Counted from the stretch's first letter, positions 42,720 through 56,198 are shown. The stretch is 64,000 bases of DNA from Simmondsia chinensis (GCA_018398585.1 JAGTTD010000018.1:11787501-11851500), one strand, 5' to 3'. The notes: generated by a model not told the origin, from the sequence alone. Made by a program: numbers and translations.

Positions 42720-43890
42720 CAAACCCTCAATAAAGTCCACATTAATATGTTCCCAAGCTTTGTCCGGTATGGGCAAGGGTTGAAGGAATCCTTGATAAAT
42801 CTCACAATGTTGGATTAACTCTTGAATTCCCTTCTTCAGACTAAGCCAATGAAAGTACTGCTTCAACCTCTAGTAGGTCCCTTCAATGCAAAAATGACCA
42901 TGCCAAGCAAAGCTATGGGCATCTCCGTAAGCCCCTTTCTTTGCACTCTTTTGATGAACTTCTGTTCCTGTAAATATTTCAAGCTTTGATGATCACTTTT
43001 AATTACAAAATGATGACCCTCCAAGTAGTGCCTTTTGTTTTTATACTACCAACAAGATTGCTAAGTACTCCTTTTCGTATATGGACATCTCTTGATTCCT
43101 GGGACTTAAAGCTTGACTCAAGTATGCCACGGACCTGCCATTCTGTGATAACACTACTCCAATTCCCCTGCTGCATGCATCTGTTTCTAGGACAAAGGAT
43201 AGAGTGAAATCTAGCATGGCTAAGATAGGAGCAGAAGACATTGCATCCTTTGTCCATGAAGAGCTGTAGACCAAAGTATCGTCAAAAAACACAAGAACTA
43301 ACTTCTTGAGGAAGGACTTGAACACTTAGTTCATCAATGCATGGAATGTAGCCAGGGCATTGGATAGCCCAAAAGGCATAACCAAGAACTCATAATGCCC
43401 ATGATGTGTTCGAAAAGCTGTCTTGTAAATGTCATCTTCCTGAACTCTAATCTGATAGTCGCCTTCCTGCAGATCGAGTTTGGAGTAGAACTTAGATCCA
43501 TAGAGCTCATCCAACAAGTCATCGATGATTCGAATAGGAAAATTATTTTTGATTGTAAGTGAATTCAGTTGACGATAGTCTATGCACATTCTTGAAGTTC
43601 CATCCTTCATCTTAACCAATATGACCGGAGAAGCCAAAGGACTAAGGCCATGTCGAATAAACCTTGTCTTCAACAATTCATCTACTTGCCATTTAAGCTC
43701 ACTCTTTTGTGAGTGAGGATACTTATATGGTTAATGATTTATAGGATCTGTACCAGCTTTCATTGGAATGGCATGATCAAATGCTCTCTTAGGAATCAAG
43801 GAACTTGGTTGCTCAAGCAAGTCATGATACTTCAGCAACAGAGAATCAATTGAAAGATTGGAATTCACTAGTTCCTTCCCTTCAATGGCA
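42720..43890 (-). pseudogene. G3 RT and RNase H remnant
   Basis: Minus-strand RT (43676-43326: [30 protein letters not shown]) continues through KKLVLVFFDDTLVYSSS with the catalytic aspartates intact. It then jumps directly to MSSAPILAMLDF, losing the thumb and connection. RNase H follows (ETDACSRGIGVVLSQNGRSV, SIYEKEYLAILLVV, then DHQSLKYLQEQ), and another jump leads to the integrase zinc-domain end before N copy b. G4 cuts the upstream side at 43890. Confidence 0.88.
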
Positions 43891-44265
43891 TGTTATGCTT
43901 CAAGATCAATTTGAGCTTAACCTTGTGAAATAGTAGGATAATGAGAGAATCAAGATGAAAAGAGAAGTGAAAGAGATAAGAAGTACATAAAATATTCCAT
44001 AGAGATGTTTGTACATTTTTCATCGAAGGAATGATGATTACACTTAAACTCACTCTCATACTAGATCTAGATACAATGTAATTGGACAAGCTAAAACCAA
44101 CTTACTAGATCTTTAGCTATCACAATTGACCCTTACTTAACCCCTTCAACCACCTTAACTAACCACCTAGACCTTTTGGCGCGAAATAACAAGCAATACA
44201 ATTCAAACATGACTTGTGACCTACGGATACATCTTATTACATCAAAACAACTACAAAACATAATA
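43891..44265 (-). repeat. G4 3' LTR
   Basis: 375 bp, TGTTATGCTTCAAG... on the plus strand. It is the same length as 62771-63145 and similar throughout. A PPT (minus strand TCAAGAGGAAGGGAA) adjoins at 44266-44280. Confidence 0.9.
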
Positions 44266-45168
44266 TTCCCTTCCTCTTGAAAACATTCTTGTCCTCGAGA
44301 ATGGAAGTTAGGAAATTGGCTTTTCAAGAAGTGTAGCTCTTCCCACGTAGTAAATGTCTCAGCCAAATTACTCTAAGACACGAGCACTTCTGGTGTACTC
44401 CTGCCTTTCACAATGGACTTGCGAGAATCAAGCACAACAGCTAGGTGTAGCAGCAATGCACCACTTGAGCCAACTTAGGGAGGCTGTAAAGAATGTTCAT
44501 GGCCCTTCTTGACCTACTTTTTAAGAAGTGAAACATGAAAAACAAGATGTATATAAGAGTTAGGAGGCAATTCAAGCTTTTAGGCTACTTTGCCTATCTT
44601 CTCTAAGATCTTGTAAGGTCCAAAGAACCTCACACACTACTTCACATTCTTCCTCACAACTGCAGTCGATAAATAAACCATAACCCCAACATCAAAAGTT
44701 CTATCCACATGCTTCTTGTCTACTTATAGTTTCATTCTAGCTTGTGCTTGATGGAGATTATCCTTCAAAAGCTGCACAAGTTGTCTTCTCTGTGGCACAA
44801 AATTAGTAACCTCAGCTACAGGTGATACAATCCCTTGCAACATCAAAGAAGATGGTAGATTATAGACATACAAAGCCTTAAATGAAGTACTGCCTATAGA
44901 AGCATGAGCGTGAGTATTATACCAATACTCTGCCAGTGACAACCATCTTCCCCACACCTTTTGATGATTAAACACCATGCTTCAAAGGTACTGTTAAATG
45001 CACTGATTGACTCTCTCTGTTTGGCCATCAGTTTGAGGGTGGTATGAAGAGCTAAAAGCCAAAGTAGTTCCCAAGAAGCTGAACAACTCCTTCCAAAAGT
45101 GACTTGTGAAAAGCTTATCCCGATCCAAGACTATGGATTGAGGAAACCCATGAAACAGTTACTAATAG
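44266..45168 (-). pseudogene. G4 integrase core end, C-terminal domain and chromodomain tail
   Basis: The minus strand shows GQTERVNQC (near 45025, catalytic Glu intact), WGRWLSLAEYWYNTHAHASI (44978-44724), degraded GPY.I.EKIG-type C-terminal domain sequence, and a chromodomain-like TFTTWEELHFLKSQFPNF (near 44350-44300) that ends in the PPT. K1 sequence begins at 45169. Confidence 0.85.
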
Positions 45169-47389
45169 TGTCTTGAAATCCAGATTTATTCTAGATATAT
45201 TATTTTAATTGATAAATAAAATTGAAGTTCCAGTCGTTTCTAAGTTAAATTTGTGTTTGTGAGCATTTATACTGCATGTGATTTGCTTTTGGGAGACATC
45301 CATGAGATGGGTCAAGTCCTCAGACTACAATTTACATGTTTGTTCCAAGTGTTTATGAGACTAAGCCACAGATAGACTTGAAACAAATGGTATGGATTGT
45401 TGTTTGAAAGACTCGTAGTCGAAGACAAGTTTGGACCACATGTATGTTAAGACTATAACATGACACTTTAGATGACTTGTCTTGGTCGACTTGTCTTGGT
45501 CATGTGGATGGAGATCCAAAAGTGTTAGGTTAGTGTGTTTAATAAGATTGACACACTGAGTTGGATCACTTGGATTACTTATTTCTAGACTACTATTGAA
45601 AATGAGTGATTCACGTTGTACTGTTTGAACAACGACTCTAAATCCTGAGAGTATTCTGGACTTGTGCATGAAGCGTTAGTTACTTTGGTGTACTCTAAGT
45701 AAGGTCTAAACGAATGACTCAAATCCCACGCACACCGGGTAGCGGCATGAAGTGTGACAAGGATCAGGTATTCAATAAGGAATTTACAGTCTCTTATGAA
45801 TACAGATGTCCCCTTAGTTGATTCGCAAATATTTGAATAGTTCAGGAATTGGCCAAAGTATTCCTAGTGTTTAACATTTGAAATTTATACTGTGAACATG
45901 TTCAAGTATAATTGAATTATTTAGTGAAGGGTGAGTCGGTAACTAATGGAGAAGCTATGACAAGGATAATGAGAGTGGTTATTTTTATCCTTTGTCATGG
46001 ATATCTAGTGGAGAGGTTTTTGTCGTCATTACAGTCGATTAGGGAGATATCGAATAAATAGTTTAAGCCGGGAGTGCAATGAGATTTATTTAGTGGAATT
46101 AAGTCTCATTAAATGGTAAATAAATTATTTCATGAGATGATTAATTTAACCCATTTGGAGCTAGATTTAAATTGACCCCGAGGTCCCTGCGCAAGCCTCT
46201 ATATTTATTTCCATTGGAAAAATATTAAAGAATTCATGAGATGAATTATTTATCCATAAGATGGGTAAAGTTAATTTTGCCAAATATTATTCATGAGATG
46301 AATAAAATCAAAAATTATAAAATAAAATAATGTTAAAAAAAATTAAAATTCATAGGATGAATTTTTACATATGGGAAACAAAACAAAAAAAAATTCGCAC
46401 AGCACGGCGATCCATGTATAAACGCAGCAGCCAATCAGCGCGCGACAGGCTACCCAAGGCATGGATCCGCACCTTTGGGCGCGGACGAATCATCGTGTGC
46501 CACATGCCACATGGTGAAAGGCTAGAGCACGCGTGAGATAGACGATGAAACACAACATTTTAATTGCTTTTTAAATTGATACGACGCGTTTTGATTTTAA
46601 CTAGCAATCCCACATCGATTAAAATTGGATTTTTCGCTCCGGGATATTGTTATAAATTGAGGTGCTTATTCCAAGGTTTGGTATTGAGTTTTGAAACAAA
46701 TTTTAGGGTTTCTGGAAATAGTTTCTGAGACCTAATTGGAGAGAAAATTTTCCGTTGAAATTTTTCTTTCTGCAATTTAATATTTTTCGGAGCCCACCAT
46801 CCGGGCAATTCCAGGTCATTGTGTAGAAGATCGCAGGGTCTTGATTTTCTTGGTTTTCTTTATTATTGGAGCAATTCTAGGTATGTTCTTCTTTCTTTAT
46901 TCTTTTTCACATTTGTATTTATTTATAGCATTCGTTATTATGCCTGTTCAAGTTTATGTATCGTTATGAATGTATTAGAGTAAAAAGCCTGTACATCTAA
47001 ATTAAGAATTTAGATATGTTGATTTAAATTATGAATTTAAGTCAGTAGATTAAAAATTAGGAATTTTAAATTGACCCTAAGTTTAGAGTTACGAATTCTA
47101 AACCCATTCCACTGCGTTAACTTTAAAAACTTTAGGGTGAATTTTTGAAGTTCATCCCAACAACCGGTATTAGGGTAATGGGTTTATAGAGATAAACCTA
47201 TTCTGGGAATTCTCGCACGTGAGGTGTCACAAAGCGTGACTCTCTGACCGAGGGCTTAGGTAGAGAGAAGAGTCTCCTACTCTAATTGCTCTAATATGTG
47301 CCTATTGTTGTGACCATAGTTGAGAACTGTGAACCCAATAGTCGGCATCAGAGTTTATTTTCCAACAAAATTCATATCTTTTGCCAACA
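45169..47389 (+). repeat. K1 5' LTR
   Basis: About 2.22 kb, TGTCTTG...GCCAACA, ending just before the PBS. It holds ATGAGATGAATTATT-type short repeats (46230-46310), a TATAAATTGAGG promoter motif (near 46651) and an AATATTTTTCGGAGCCC block (near 46780). Confidence 0.8.
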
Positions 47390-49078
47390 ATTGGTATCAG
47401 AGCCAGCTTCTGATTACATTCATAATGTACATGACTAGGCATAATAAGATCGAAATAAACAGATTTCAGATTTTATAAAATAGTGCCTTTGTTAAGAAGG
47501 AAAAGCTTGTTTGAATTAGTGATTTAAATTGTTTAAATCATTAAAGTAGTTAATCGTTAGTTAGAATATTTTAAAGTGTTGATTTAAATTGTTTAAATCG
47601 TTAATAAATTAATAGTTAATCAGATTACTTAAAGTGATGATTTAAATCGTTTAAGCCGTTAATGAATTAATTGTTAATTAAGGTAATATAAGGTAACGAT
47701 TCGAATTGTTTAAATCGTTAATTAATTAAAAGCTAATTTGATCGTTTGAAGGTAACGATTTAAATTGTTTAAATCGTTAATGAATTAATCGTTAATTCGG
47801 AACAACCCATAAATTTGTGATTATGTTGCTCGTATAATGAGATTGTACGTTCTCAGTCATGATTTACGAAGTCAGACAAAACTGATTTAATAAGATTAGA
47901 TTCAAATATTTTTATAAAATTTGATAAAGTTGATCTAATGAGATTACATTTAATTTATTTTATACGAAATCAGATAAAACTGATTTAATGAGATTAGATT
48001 CATGCTATTTTAAAATTAAATATTTTATTTTAAAATTAAATAAAAAAATATTTGGTCAGTGGACGCTGACGTCAGTGCCTACTGCTGACCGCTGATGTCA
48101 GCAATTAAATCAAAAAAGTTTTTTTATTTTTTTGAAACGTGTAGGCGTCAGTACTGATTTACATAATAATTATAAATTAATTATTTTATTAATTAATTTT
48201 CTTTTAGAATGAGATTCTAAATTAAATTATGAGATAATTTACGTTATAAATCAGTGTTATTTTAAATAAAAGTTATTTAATATTATTTTAGAATAAGATT
48301 CTAAAATAGACTATGTGATAGTCTAAATTTGTTTATTTTTTAGAATAAGATTACGATATAAATTATGGGATAGTCTAAGCACAAAATAGCTATTGATTTT
48401 AAATAAAATTATTTTTAATTTAATTTTGAAATCAGAATTTTAAAAGTAGATTATGTGATAATCTAAATTAAATGTTGGTATTTTTTTAATTAAAATTAAT
48501 TAATTAATTTTATTAATTGGATTTTCGAATGAGATTCTAGTCGGACGGCAGTTTCAATTGTTTTAACCTCACGGTCTCCATTACCGATCTAGCAGTATAA
48601 TAGATCGATAGACCTCCTTGCGGAGGATTTCGGTTTGCAGATTACATGGTTAGACTTCTTTAGGACAAACCAAAGTGCAAAGAAGCGATGCGACCACACT
48701 ATCGTGGAGTATTTCGTGTATTTGTATGGAGGTTTAGTAATGGTTTACACTTGACCAGCTTGACGCATTAGCCTCTCCGAGGAGCTCTGTTGTGTCATGT
48801 TAGAGAGTAAGGTAAAGTGGTGAGTTAATCATGTTTAGTAAGAGTTACAAGAAAAATATGTTAATTGAGAGTAGTTCTCACCTGAACTAGCTTCGTGTGA
48901 TCCCACTGCCAGGGAGTAAGGAGTGATGTGTTTGGGTCATCATTGTATGTATGATAGTACAGTTTGGTGGATATCTGACTTATTGTGTAAGCTAAATTGA
49001 AATAATATATATCACTGAATTATACATGACTCATATAAGATAGTTACACAATTGTTTGCATTTACAGTGTTTTTTGAA
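47390..49078 (+). other. K1 5' leader with primer-binding site
   Basis: The PBS (47392-47404) is followed by ~1.7 kb of AT-rich leader with a family of related AACGATTTAAATTGTTTAAATCG-like units between 47560 and 47800, and similar AAATCAGATAAAACTGATT-type units near 47870-48000. No protein-coding frame was recognised. Confidence 0.7.
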
Positions 49079-49840
49079 ATGGCTGCGACTGGTGCACTTC
49101 ACTCAATTCTGAAAGATAATGCCTTAACTGGACCGAATTACTTCACCTGAAAAATGAACCTGGACATAGTATTAATACATGAGGGTCATAAGTTTGTTCT
49201 CATTGAAACTCGACCTACGGTGCCTGCTAATAATTCTACAGCTGCTATTAAAGAGCATTATGAACGCAAGAATAAGGCTAATGAGTTAGCCAAATGCTAC
49301 ATTTTGGCCTCTGTGACCAATGTACTCAAGCATCGGATGCTTGAGATGGAAACAGCAGCTAAGATGATCAAACATTTAAAGGAAATGTTTGGTGGTCAAG
49401 ATAGGGCAGCCGGGCAAGAGCTGATGAGGAAGCTCTTAAACACGAGGATGTCAGAAGGGTCCCTAGTTCAAGAGCACGTCATGAAAATGATGGAGTGCTT
49501 GTCTGAGTTGGAGATAGGTACGAAGATTCATAGTCAGTCTCAGCAGGACATCATCCTATGCTCTCTGTCCTGCTCTTTCACTCAGTTCAGGCTGAACTAC
49601 AAAATGAATAATAAGGATTATTCATTACTTGAGCTGATGAAAGAGCTACAGGTAGAAGAGGGTGTTATGCGAGCCAAGGGGAGTTTCCACTTGACTCAGG
49701 TATTGAGGACTAGTGGGAGCAAGCAGAATAACGGACCAATTGGAAAGAAAGGCAAAGGCAAGGTTGCTAGTGTAACGACTAATCCTAACAAAACGCTAGG
49801 AAAAGGAGAGTGTTACTTTTGCGGAATGATGGGCCACTAG
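49079..49840 (+). pseudogene. K1 copia gag with CCHC knuckle
   Basis: From ATG 49079 the frame reads MAATGALHSILKDNALTGPN, has TGA at 49148-49150 where Trp is expected (YFT*KMN), then 228 open codons. KHLKEMFGGQDRAAGQELMR, LLNTRMSEGSLVQEHVMKM and NKDYSLLELMKELQVEE are typical of copia gag, Tork-like in style. The zinc knuckle CYFCGMMGH*KRNC is interrupted by TAG at the Trp/Tyr position. Both stops look like single base changes. Confidence 0.88.
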
Positions 49841-51398
49841 AAGAGAAATTGTGTAAAGTACATGGCTACTCTTCCTGCAAAGACTGCTAAGCCATCTGGA
49901 GAAGGTACGTTGATATCTCACTGATTTGAGTCTTGTGCAGTTGTGAGTTCACCAGATTCCCGGTGAGTAGACTTAGGTTCAACTGACCAAATCTGTAATA
50001 TGTTACAGGGGCTCAGGCCAACCAGGGGGTTACATGATGGGAGCTGTACCTAACAGCTGAAGGCGGTACAGGAGTAGCAGTCTTAGTAGTAGGAAGTGGT
50101 AGCTTAGATTTTAGTGTTAGAATTTTGTTTTTGCTTATTAAAAATTTTTATTGATTTATACCTGCATTGGACAGGAATTTGATTTATGTGGTTTGAAGAA
50201 TAATTGTTATTTATTTTGAATATGGTTGTGAACCTTTATTACAAGAAATAAAATTTTTATTTACTAAGGAACATGTGTTTATGATTTATTCATGCTGTTC
50301 TCCTTACATACATGAACAATGCGAAATACTTATAGAAGAATTTTGCAAATAAACTACAAAAGTAAAAACAAAATAGCATTAAAAGGAAAATGACAATAAT
50401 TCTGAATAGCTCGACACAACTTAAGTCATAGTGGAAGCATTAGATGCACCTACTAATAGGAACAATAATGTTCCAGGTACACGAAAGCTTAGGTGTGGTG
50501 GGAGGATTGTCAGAACACCTGACAAGTTCATAGCGGGAGCCTTGGTGGTTGACCATGGCATTGAATCTGATCCTTTTAGCTACCATGAAGCAATTAAGTC
50601 TTATAGTTTTGAGCAATTGGTTAAACGAACCATGCGTGTTCAAATGATATTAAGAGAAAGTAGTAACTTTCTTAGTACTGTATGTCACCAATATACTACT
50701 CATTGAGAATGATGTAGGGGTGTCATTAGCTGTAAAAACTTGGTTGTCATGATAGCTCAATATGAAAGACACAGGAGAATCCAGCTCTACTCTTAGGATT
50801 AAGCTTCTGTAAGGTCATAAGTATAGGATGTTGGATCTCTCTCCAGCCACTTATATTGGCAAGACGTTGTCAAGGTATAGCATGGAGACCCTCTCTCTTT
50901 TGAGTAGTGTTCTAGGACACCTCAAGAGGAAGAGCAATTGAGGAATATTCCATATGCTTTTACAGTGGGAGTCTCATGTATGCCATGTTGTGCACGAGAC
51001 TTGATGTCTGCTATGCTATGATATAGTAAGCAGGTGTTAGTCTAACCTGGGTCCAATGGAGTAGGTGGCAGTAAAGAGTTTTCTCTAGTTCTTGAGAAGA
51101 ACTAGAGATCCTATGCTAATCTTTCAAAGTGACGAGCTGGTTCCAGTTGGCTATACTGATTTAGGACTTCCAGTCAGATTAAAATGATAGACGTTCGACA
51201 TTTAAGCATGTCTTTATCCTTGGAGTGGGAGCCATGAGTGAGGGGAATGTTAAGCAGTATTGTATTGCTAACTTTACAATTGAGTAATTGTATCACTAAG
51301 GGTAAGGCTCAGTAGATTTTTAGTTCGAACTTAAAAGGGGTGAGTATGGACTTTGTCATAAATTGGATTTAGGACAATTGGGAGATTGATAGGAACAG
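49841..51398 (+). pseudogene. K1 pol remnant (RT/RNase H end)
   Basis: After gag, protease, integrase and most of RT are missing. 50431-50706 (RCGGRIVRTPDKFIAG) matches the region just before copia RT. Degraded RT/RNase H follows: GSLMYAMLCTRLDVCYAM near 50970-51025, SNLGPMEW near 51045, and ILGVGAMSEGN near 51215. The stretch 49860-50430 shows no recognisable domain. Confidence 0.7.
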
Positions 51399-53572
51399 TG
51401 TCCTAAAATCCATATTTATTCTGGATATATTATTTTAATTAATAAATAAAATTGAAGTTCCAGTTGTTTTCTAGTTAAATTTGTGTATGTGAGCATTTAT
51501 ACTGCATGTGCTTTTCTTTTGGAAGACATCCATGAGATGGGTCTAGTCCTCCGACTACAATTTACATGTTTGATCTAAGTAGTTTATGAGACTAAGCCAC
51601 AGACAGACTTGGAACAAATGGTATGGATTGTTGTTTGAAAGGCTTGTAGTGGAAGACAAGTTTGGACCACATGTATGTCAAGACTATAATGTGACACTTT
51701 AGATGACTTGCTTGGTCATGTGGATGGAGATCCAAAAGTGTTAGGTTAGTGTGTTTGATAAGATTGACACACTAAGTTGTACCATGCGGATTACTTATTT
51801 CTCGACTACTATCGAAAATGAGTGATTCACGTTGTACTATTTGAACGACGACTCTAAATCCTGAGAGTATTCTTGACTTGTGCATGGAGCGTTAGTTACT
51901 TTGGTGTACTATAAGTAAGGTCTAAACAAATGACTGAAATCCCACGTACACTGGGTAGCGGCGTGAAGTGTGACAAGGATCAGGTATTCAATAGGGAATC
52001 TACAGTCTCTTATGAGATACAGATGCCCCCTTAGTTGATTCGCAAATATTTAAGTAGTTCGGAAACATTGGCCAAAGTATTCCAAGTGTTTCACATTTGA
52101 AATTTATATTGTGAATATATTAAAGTATAAATGAATTATTCAGTGAAAGGCGAGTCAGTAACTAATGGAGAAGCTGTGACAAGGATAATGGTAGTGGTTA
52201 TATTTATCCTTTGTCATGGACATCTAGTGGAGGGGTTGTTGTCATCATTACATTCTATTAGGGAGATATCGAATAAATAATTTAAGTCTGGAGTGTAGTG
52301 AGTTTTATTTAGTGGAACTAAGTCTCATTAAATGGTAATTAAATTATTTTATGAGATGATTAATTTAACCCATTTGGAGCCATATTTAAATTGTTCCTGA
52401 GGTCCCTGCACAAACCTATGTATTTATTGCCATTGGAAAAATATTAAAGGATTCATGAGATGAATTATTTATCCATAAGATGGGTAAAGTTAATTTTGCC
52501 AAACAATATTTATGAGATGAATAAAATCAAAAATTATAAAATAAAATAATTTTTAAAAAATTAAAATTTATAGGCTGAAGTTTTACATGTGGGAAACAAA
52601 AACAAATAAATAAATAAAAAATCGCACAGAACAGCGATCCGTGTATAAACGCAGCAGCCAATCAGCGCGCGACACGTGTCGTGCACTGAGGCTACCCAAG
52701 GCATGCATCCACGCCTTTGGGTGCGGACGAATCATCGCTTGCCTTGTGGCACATGGTGACAGGCCAGAGCACGCGTGAGATAGACGATGAAACGCTACGT
52801 TTTAATAGCTTTTTGAATTGGTACAAAGCGTTTTGATTTTAAATAGGCAATCCCACACCAATTAAAATTGGATTTTTCGCTCCGAAATACTCCTATAAAT
52901 AGAGGTGCTTATTCTGAGGTTTGGCATTGAGTTTTGAAACAAATTTTAGGGTTTCTGAAAATAGTTTTGAAGACCTAATTGGAGAGAAAAATTTCCGATG
53001 AAAATTTTCTTTCCTCAGTTTAATATTTTTTGGAGCCGACCCTCCGGGCTATTCGAGGTCATTGCGTAGAAGATCGCGGGGTCTCAATTTTCTTGGTTTT
53101 CTTTATTGTTGGAGCAATTCCAGTATGTTCTTCTTTCTTTATTCTTTTTCGCTTTTTTATTTATTTATAGTATTCGTTATTATGCCTGTACAAGCTTATG
53201 TATTGTTATGAATGTATTAGAGTAAAAGGCCTGTAGATCTAAATTAAGAATTTTGATCTGTTGATTTAAATTATAAATTTAAGTCAGTGGATTTAAAATT
53301 AGAAATTTTAAATAAACCCTAGGTTTAGAGTTATATTGTTAACTTTATAAACTTTGGGGAGAATTTTTAAAATTCATCCCAACATCCGGTATTAGGGCAA
53401 AGGGTTTATTGAGATAAACCTATTCCCGGGAACTCTTGCACGTGAGGTGTCACGAAGTGTGACTCTCCAACCGGGGCTTAGGTAGAGAGAAGAGTCTCCT
53501 ACTCTAAGTGCTCTAATAGGTGCCTATTGTTGTGACCATAGTTAAGAGCTGTGAACCCAATAGTCGGTATCA
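51399..53572 (+). repeat. K1 3' LTR, end truncated
   Basis: About 2.17 kb, TGTCCTAAAATCC..., colinear with 45169-47350. It ends at GTCGGTATCA and lacks the last ~40 bp present in the 5' LTR. G4 integrase resumes at 53573. Confidence 0.85.
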
Positions 53573-56198
53573 GAAATGACTAAACTTGGTAAATCTACCA
53601 ACCCAAACCCAAATAACCTCCTACCCTTCTTACTTTGGAAAACCATTAATGAAATCCATGCTTATGTTTTGCCAAACACCCTCAGGAATAGGTAGAGGTT
53701 GAAGAAGCCCTTGGTACCTATGATCACCAAGCTTGGTCTGTTGACAAACATGACAAGCTTGCACCAAATCTGTCACTGCTTTCTTCATACCAGGCCAACT
53801 GAAGTGAGCCTTGAGCCTCTGATATGTTCCTTCCGCCCCTGAACGACCTTCCCGTGCTGAATTATGAGAGGCATTGATAATCTACGGCCTGAGATCAGTA
53901 GAGGTCCTAATGTATAGCTTGCCTTTGAGTCTGATGACTCCCTTTACCACTGTCACCTCTGTATCAGGAGCCACATTACTTGTCCTGCCAATGCTAAAAG
54001 CAGCTATACATTCTTGTGCAAAAGTGTCCTTCTGATAGGACTTATACACCTCTTCAACCCAGGATGGAAGAATTACTAAGATTGCACCACAAGATCCATG
54101 CTCATAGTCCTCCACTCTACGAGATAATGCATCAGCAGCCAAGTTATCCTTGTCTTTCTTGTACTCAATCATGTAGTCTAGACCCAACGTCTTCAACAAT
54201 CCCTTCTTGTGAATTCTGGTGACAATCCTTTGCTCCAGCAAATGCTTTAGGCTCTGATGATCTGTTTTGATGACAAATCGATGCCCATCCAGATAATGCC
54301 TCCACTTGTCCATCGCTAGGAGGATTGCGAGATACTCTTTCTCATAGGTGGACAATTCTTGGAGTTTAGGACTTAGTGTTTGGTCGAGGTAGGCTATTGG
54401 CCTCCCTTTTTGTGATAAAACTACTCTAATGCCATTACCACACTCATCAGTTTCCAAAACAAACTCCACAGCGAAATCTAGCATTGCCAGCACTGGTGCT
54501 TCAGACGTCGTAGTTTTCAAAGCTTTAAAGGATCCCTTAGCTTTTTCTGACTGCTGGAATGCATGTTTCTTTAATAAATCAGTTAGAGGCTTGGAAATTG
54601 ATCCATATCCTACCGCAAACTTGTGGTAATATCCAGCCAATCCTAGAAAACCACTTAATTGCTTCAATGTCATAGGTACAGGCCATTCCTTCATTGCTTG
54701 CACCTTGGAAGGATCAGTAGAGACTCCACTATAAGAGATTACATGTCCCAAATATTCTAGCTGAGCTTGAGCAAAAGAACATTTAGCCAATTTTTCAAAC
54801 AACTTGTGATTACGCATGACCAAGAACACCTCTCTTAAATGCTTCAGATGATTCTCAAAAGAAGAGCTATATATTAGAATGTCATTGAAGAATACCAACA
54901 TAAATTTCCTCATAAATGGCTTGAATACTTCATTCATCAATGCTTGAAATGTGGCTGGAGCATTGGTCAAGCCAAAAGGCATAACCACAAATTCGAAGTG
55001 TCCTGAAAGTAGTCTTGTACACATCTTGCTCCAACACCCTGATCTGGTGATAGCCTTGCCTTAGATCCTGCTTGGAAAAGACTTGTGCACCATATAACTC
55101 GTCCAGAAGGTCATCTATGACAGGAATGGGAAACTTATCCATCACAGTCACTGCATTGAGCTGTCTATAGTCTATACACATCCTTGCCGAACCATCTTTC
55201 TTTTCACCAGTATGATAGGGGAGGCAAAAGGGCTATGACTCTGCCTTATAAAGCTTGTCTTGAGCAATTCATTAACCTGCCTTTCAATTTCTATTTTATA
55301 CCCATGTGGATACTTGTAAGGCCTCAATTTTACTAGCTTGGAGTTAGGCTTAAGAGGAATTGCATGATCTAGACTTCTCTTAGGAGGTAATGCTTTGAGC
55401 TGTTCAAACAAGTCTTCAAATTCTTCAATTAGGGCTCTCATCTCAGGTTGAGAAATAATGTCCACTTCAGCAGGTGATATTGCAAATAATTCTCCTACCC
55501 ACTGAAAAGCACACTTCCTGAATCCCTTTTCTAACTTACTGCCTTTCATCAGTTGCAATTGAACTTGATCTGCCATGCCTTGCAAGGTAACTTTGGATCC
55601 ATGTATCTAAAATGACACTGTCAGCTTAGCAAAGTCGAAAAGCACTGGACTGAAAGATCTCATCAAATCAACTCCAAGGACCATATCACATCCTCCCAAG
55701 GGTAAGATTCTGAAGTCATACTCAAATTTGCCCAGCACTTGCTCTAAATTAGAACTGAATTACCATTAGCAACAGTCACTGCCAATGGATGTGTCTTGAT
55801 CACTTCATGCCTCACTTTCTTTACCACTTTTGGATCAATGAAGCTATGGGTGCTTCCACTGTTGATCAGAACAATAGTTGACCTCATGCCTACCTTCTCT
55901 TTGATTTTTATTATGTTATTGGCTCCATTCCTAGTTAATGCCTTCATGGGGATTCCAACCTCATCCTCAACAAGCTTCCTTTGCAACTCCTGATCTAAAC
56001 TGTCCTTCTCAGAATCAGACTCTTCACAATCAGATTCTTCACTTACAGATTGCTTTTCAGCACTCTTTCCTCTGACTACTATGAGAAACTTTGGTTGCAC
56101 TTATGCCAAAACTGATAAGGCTGATTACACTTCAAACAAAGCCTTTGGGCTTTCTTTTCCTTTAATCAAGAGCCTGAAGGTTTAACAGATCGCTTCTG
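53573..56198 (-). pseudogene. G4 pol (integrase N-part to protease) and gag zinc-knuckle region
   Basis: Minus strand: the protease frame 56100-55744 has IVLINSGSTHSFIDP (catalytic Asp changed to Asn). 55585-55172 covers the linker and RT fingers (LRPYKYPHGYKIEIERQ). 55181-54930 reads [14 protein letters not shown] 380-codon frame 55024-53882 reads through RT (FMLVFFNDILIYSSS, Asp to Asn), connection (LSGFLGLAGYYHKF) and RNase H (TDECGNGIRVVLSQ, LAILLAMDKWRHYLDG) up to the integrase start. The integrase zinc region and VDRFTKFSHF end at the K1 junction. Confidence 0.92.

Larger units (their letters stand above)
45169..53572 (+). mobile_element. K1: Ty1/copia element with ~2.2-kb LTRs, most of pol deleted
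   Basis: LTRs 45169-47389 and 51399-53572 share the start TGTC and nearly all internal blocks. PBS TGGTATCAGAGCC is at 47392-47404 and a PPT-like AATTGGGAGATTGATAGG at 51376-51393. The internal region is ~4 kb, with a gag-like frame and only the C-terminal end of pol. It sits in G4 integrase. About 60 bp of G4 and the last ~40 bp of the right LTR are missing at the right junction, so there is no TSD. Confidence 0.85.

Noticed and set aside
46330..46553. Open frames on both strands in a GC-rich part of the K1 LTR
   Set aside because: The right LTR carries the same stretch with indels that break the frames. It is U3 sequence.
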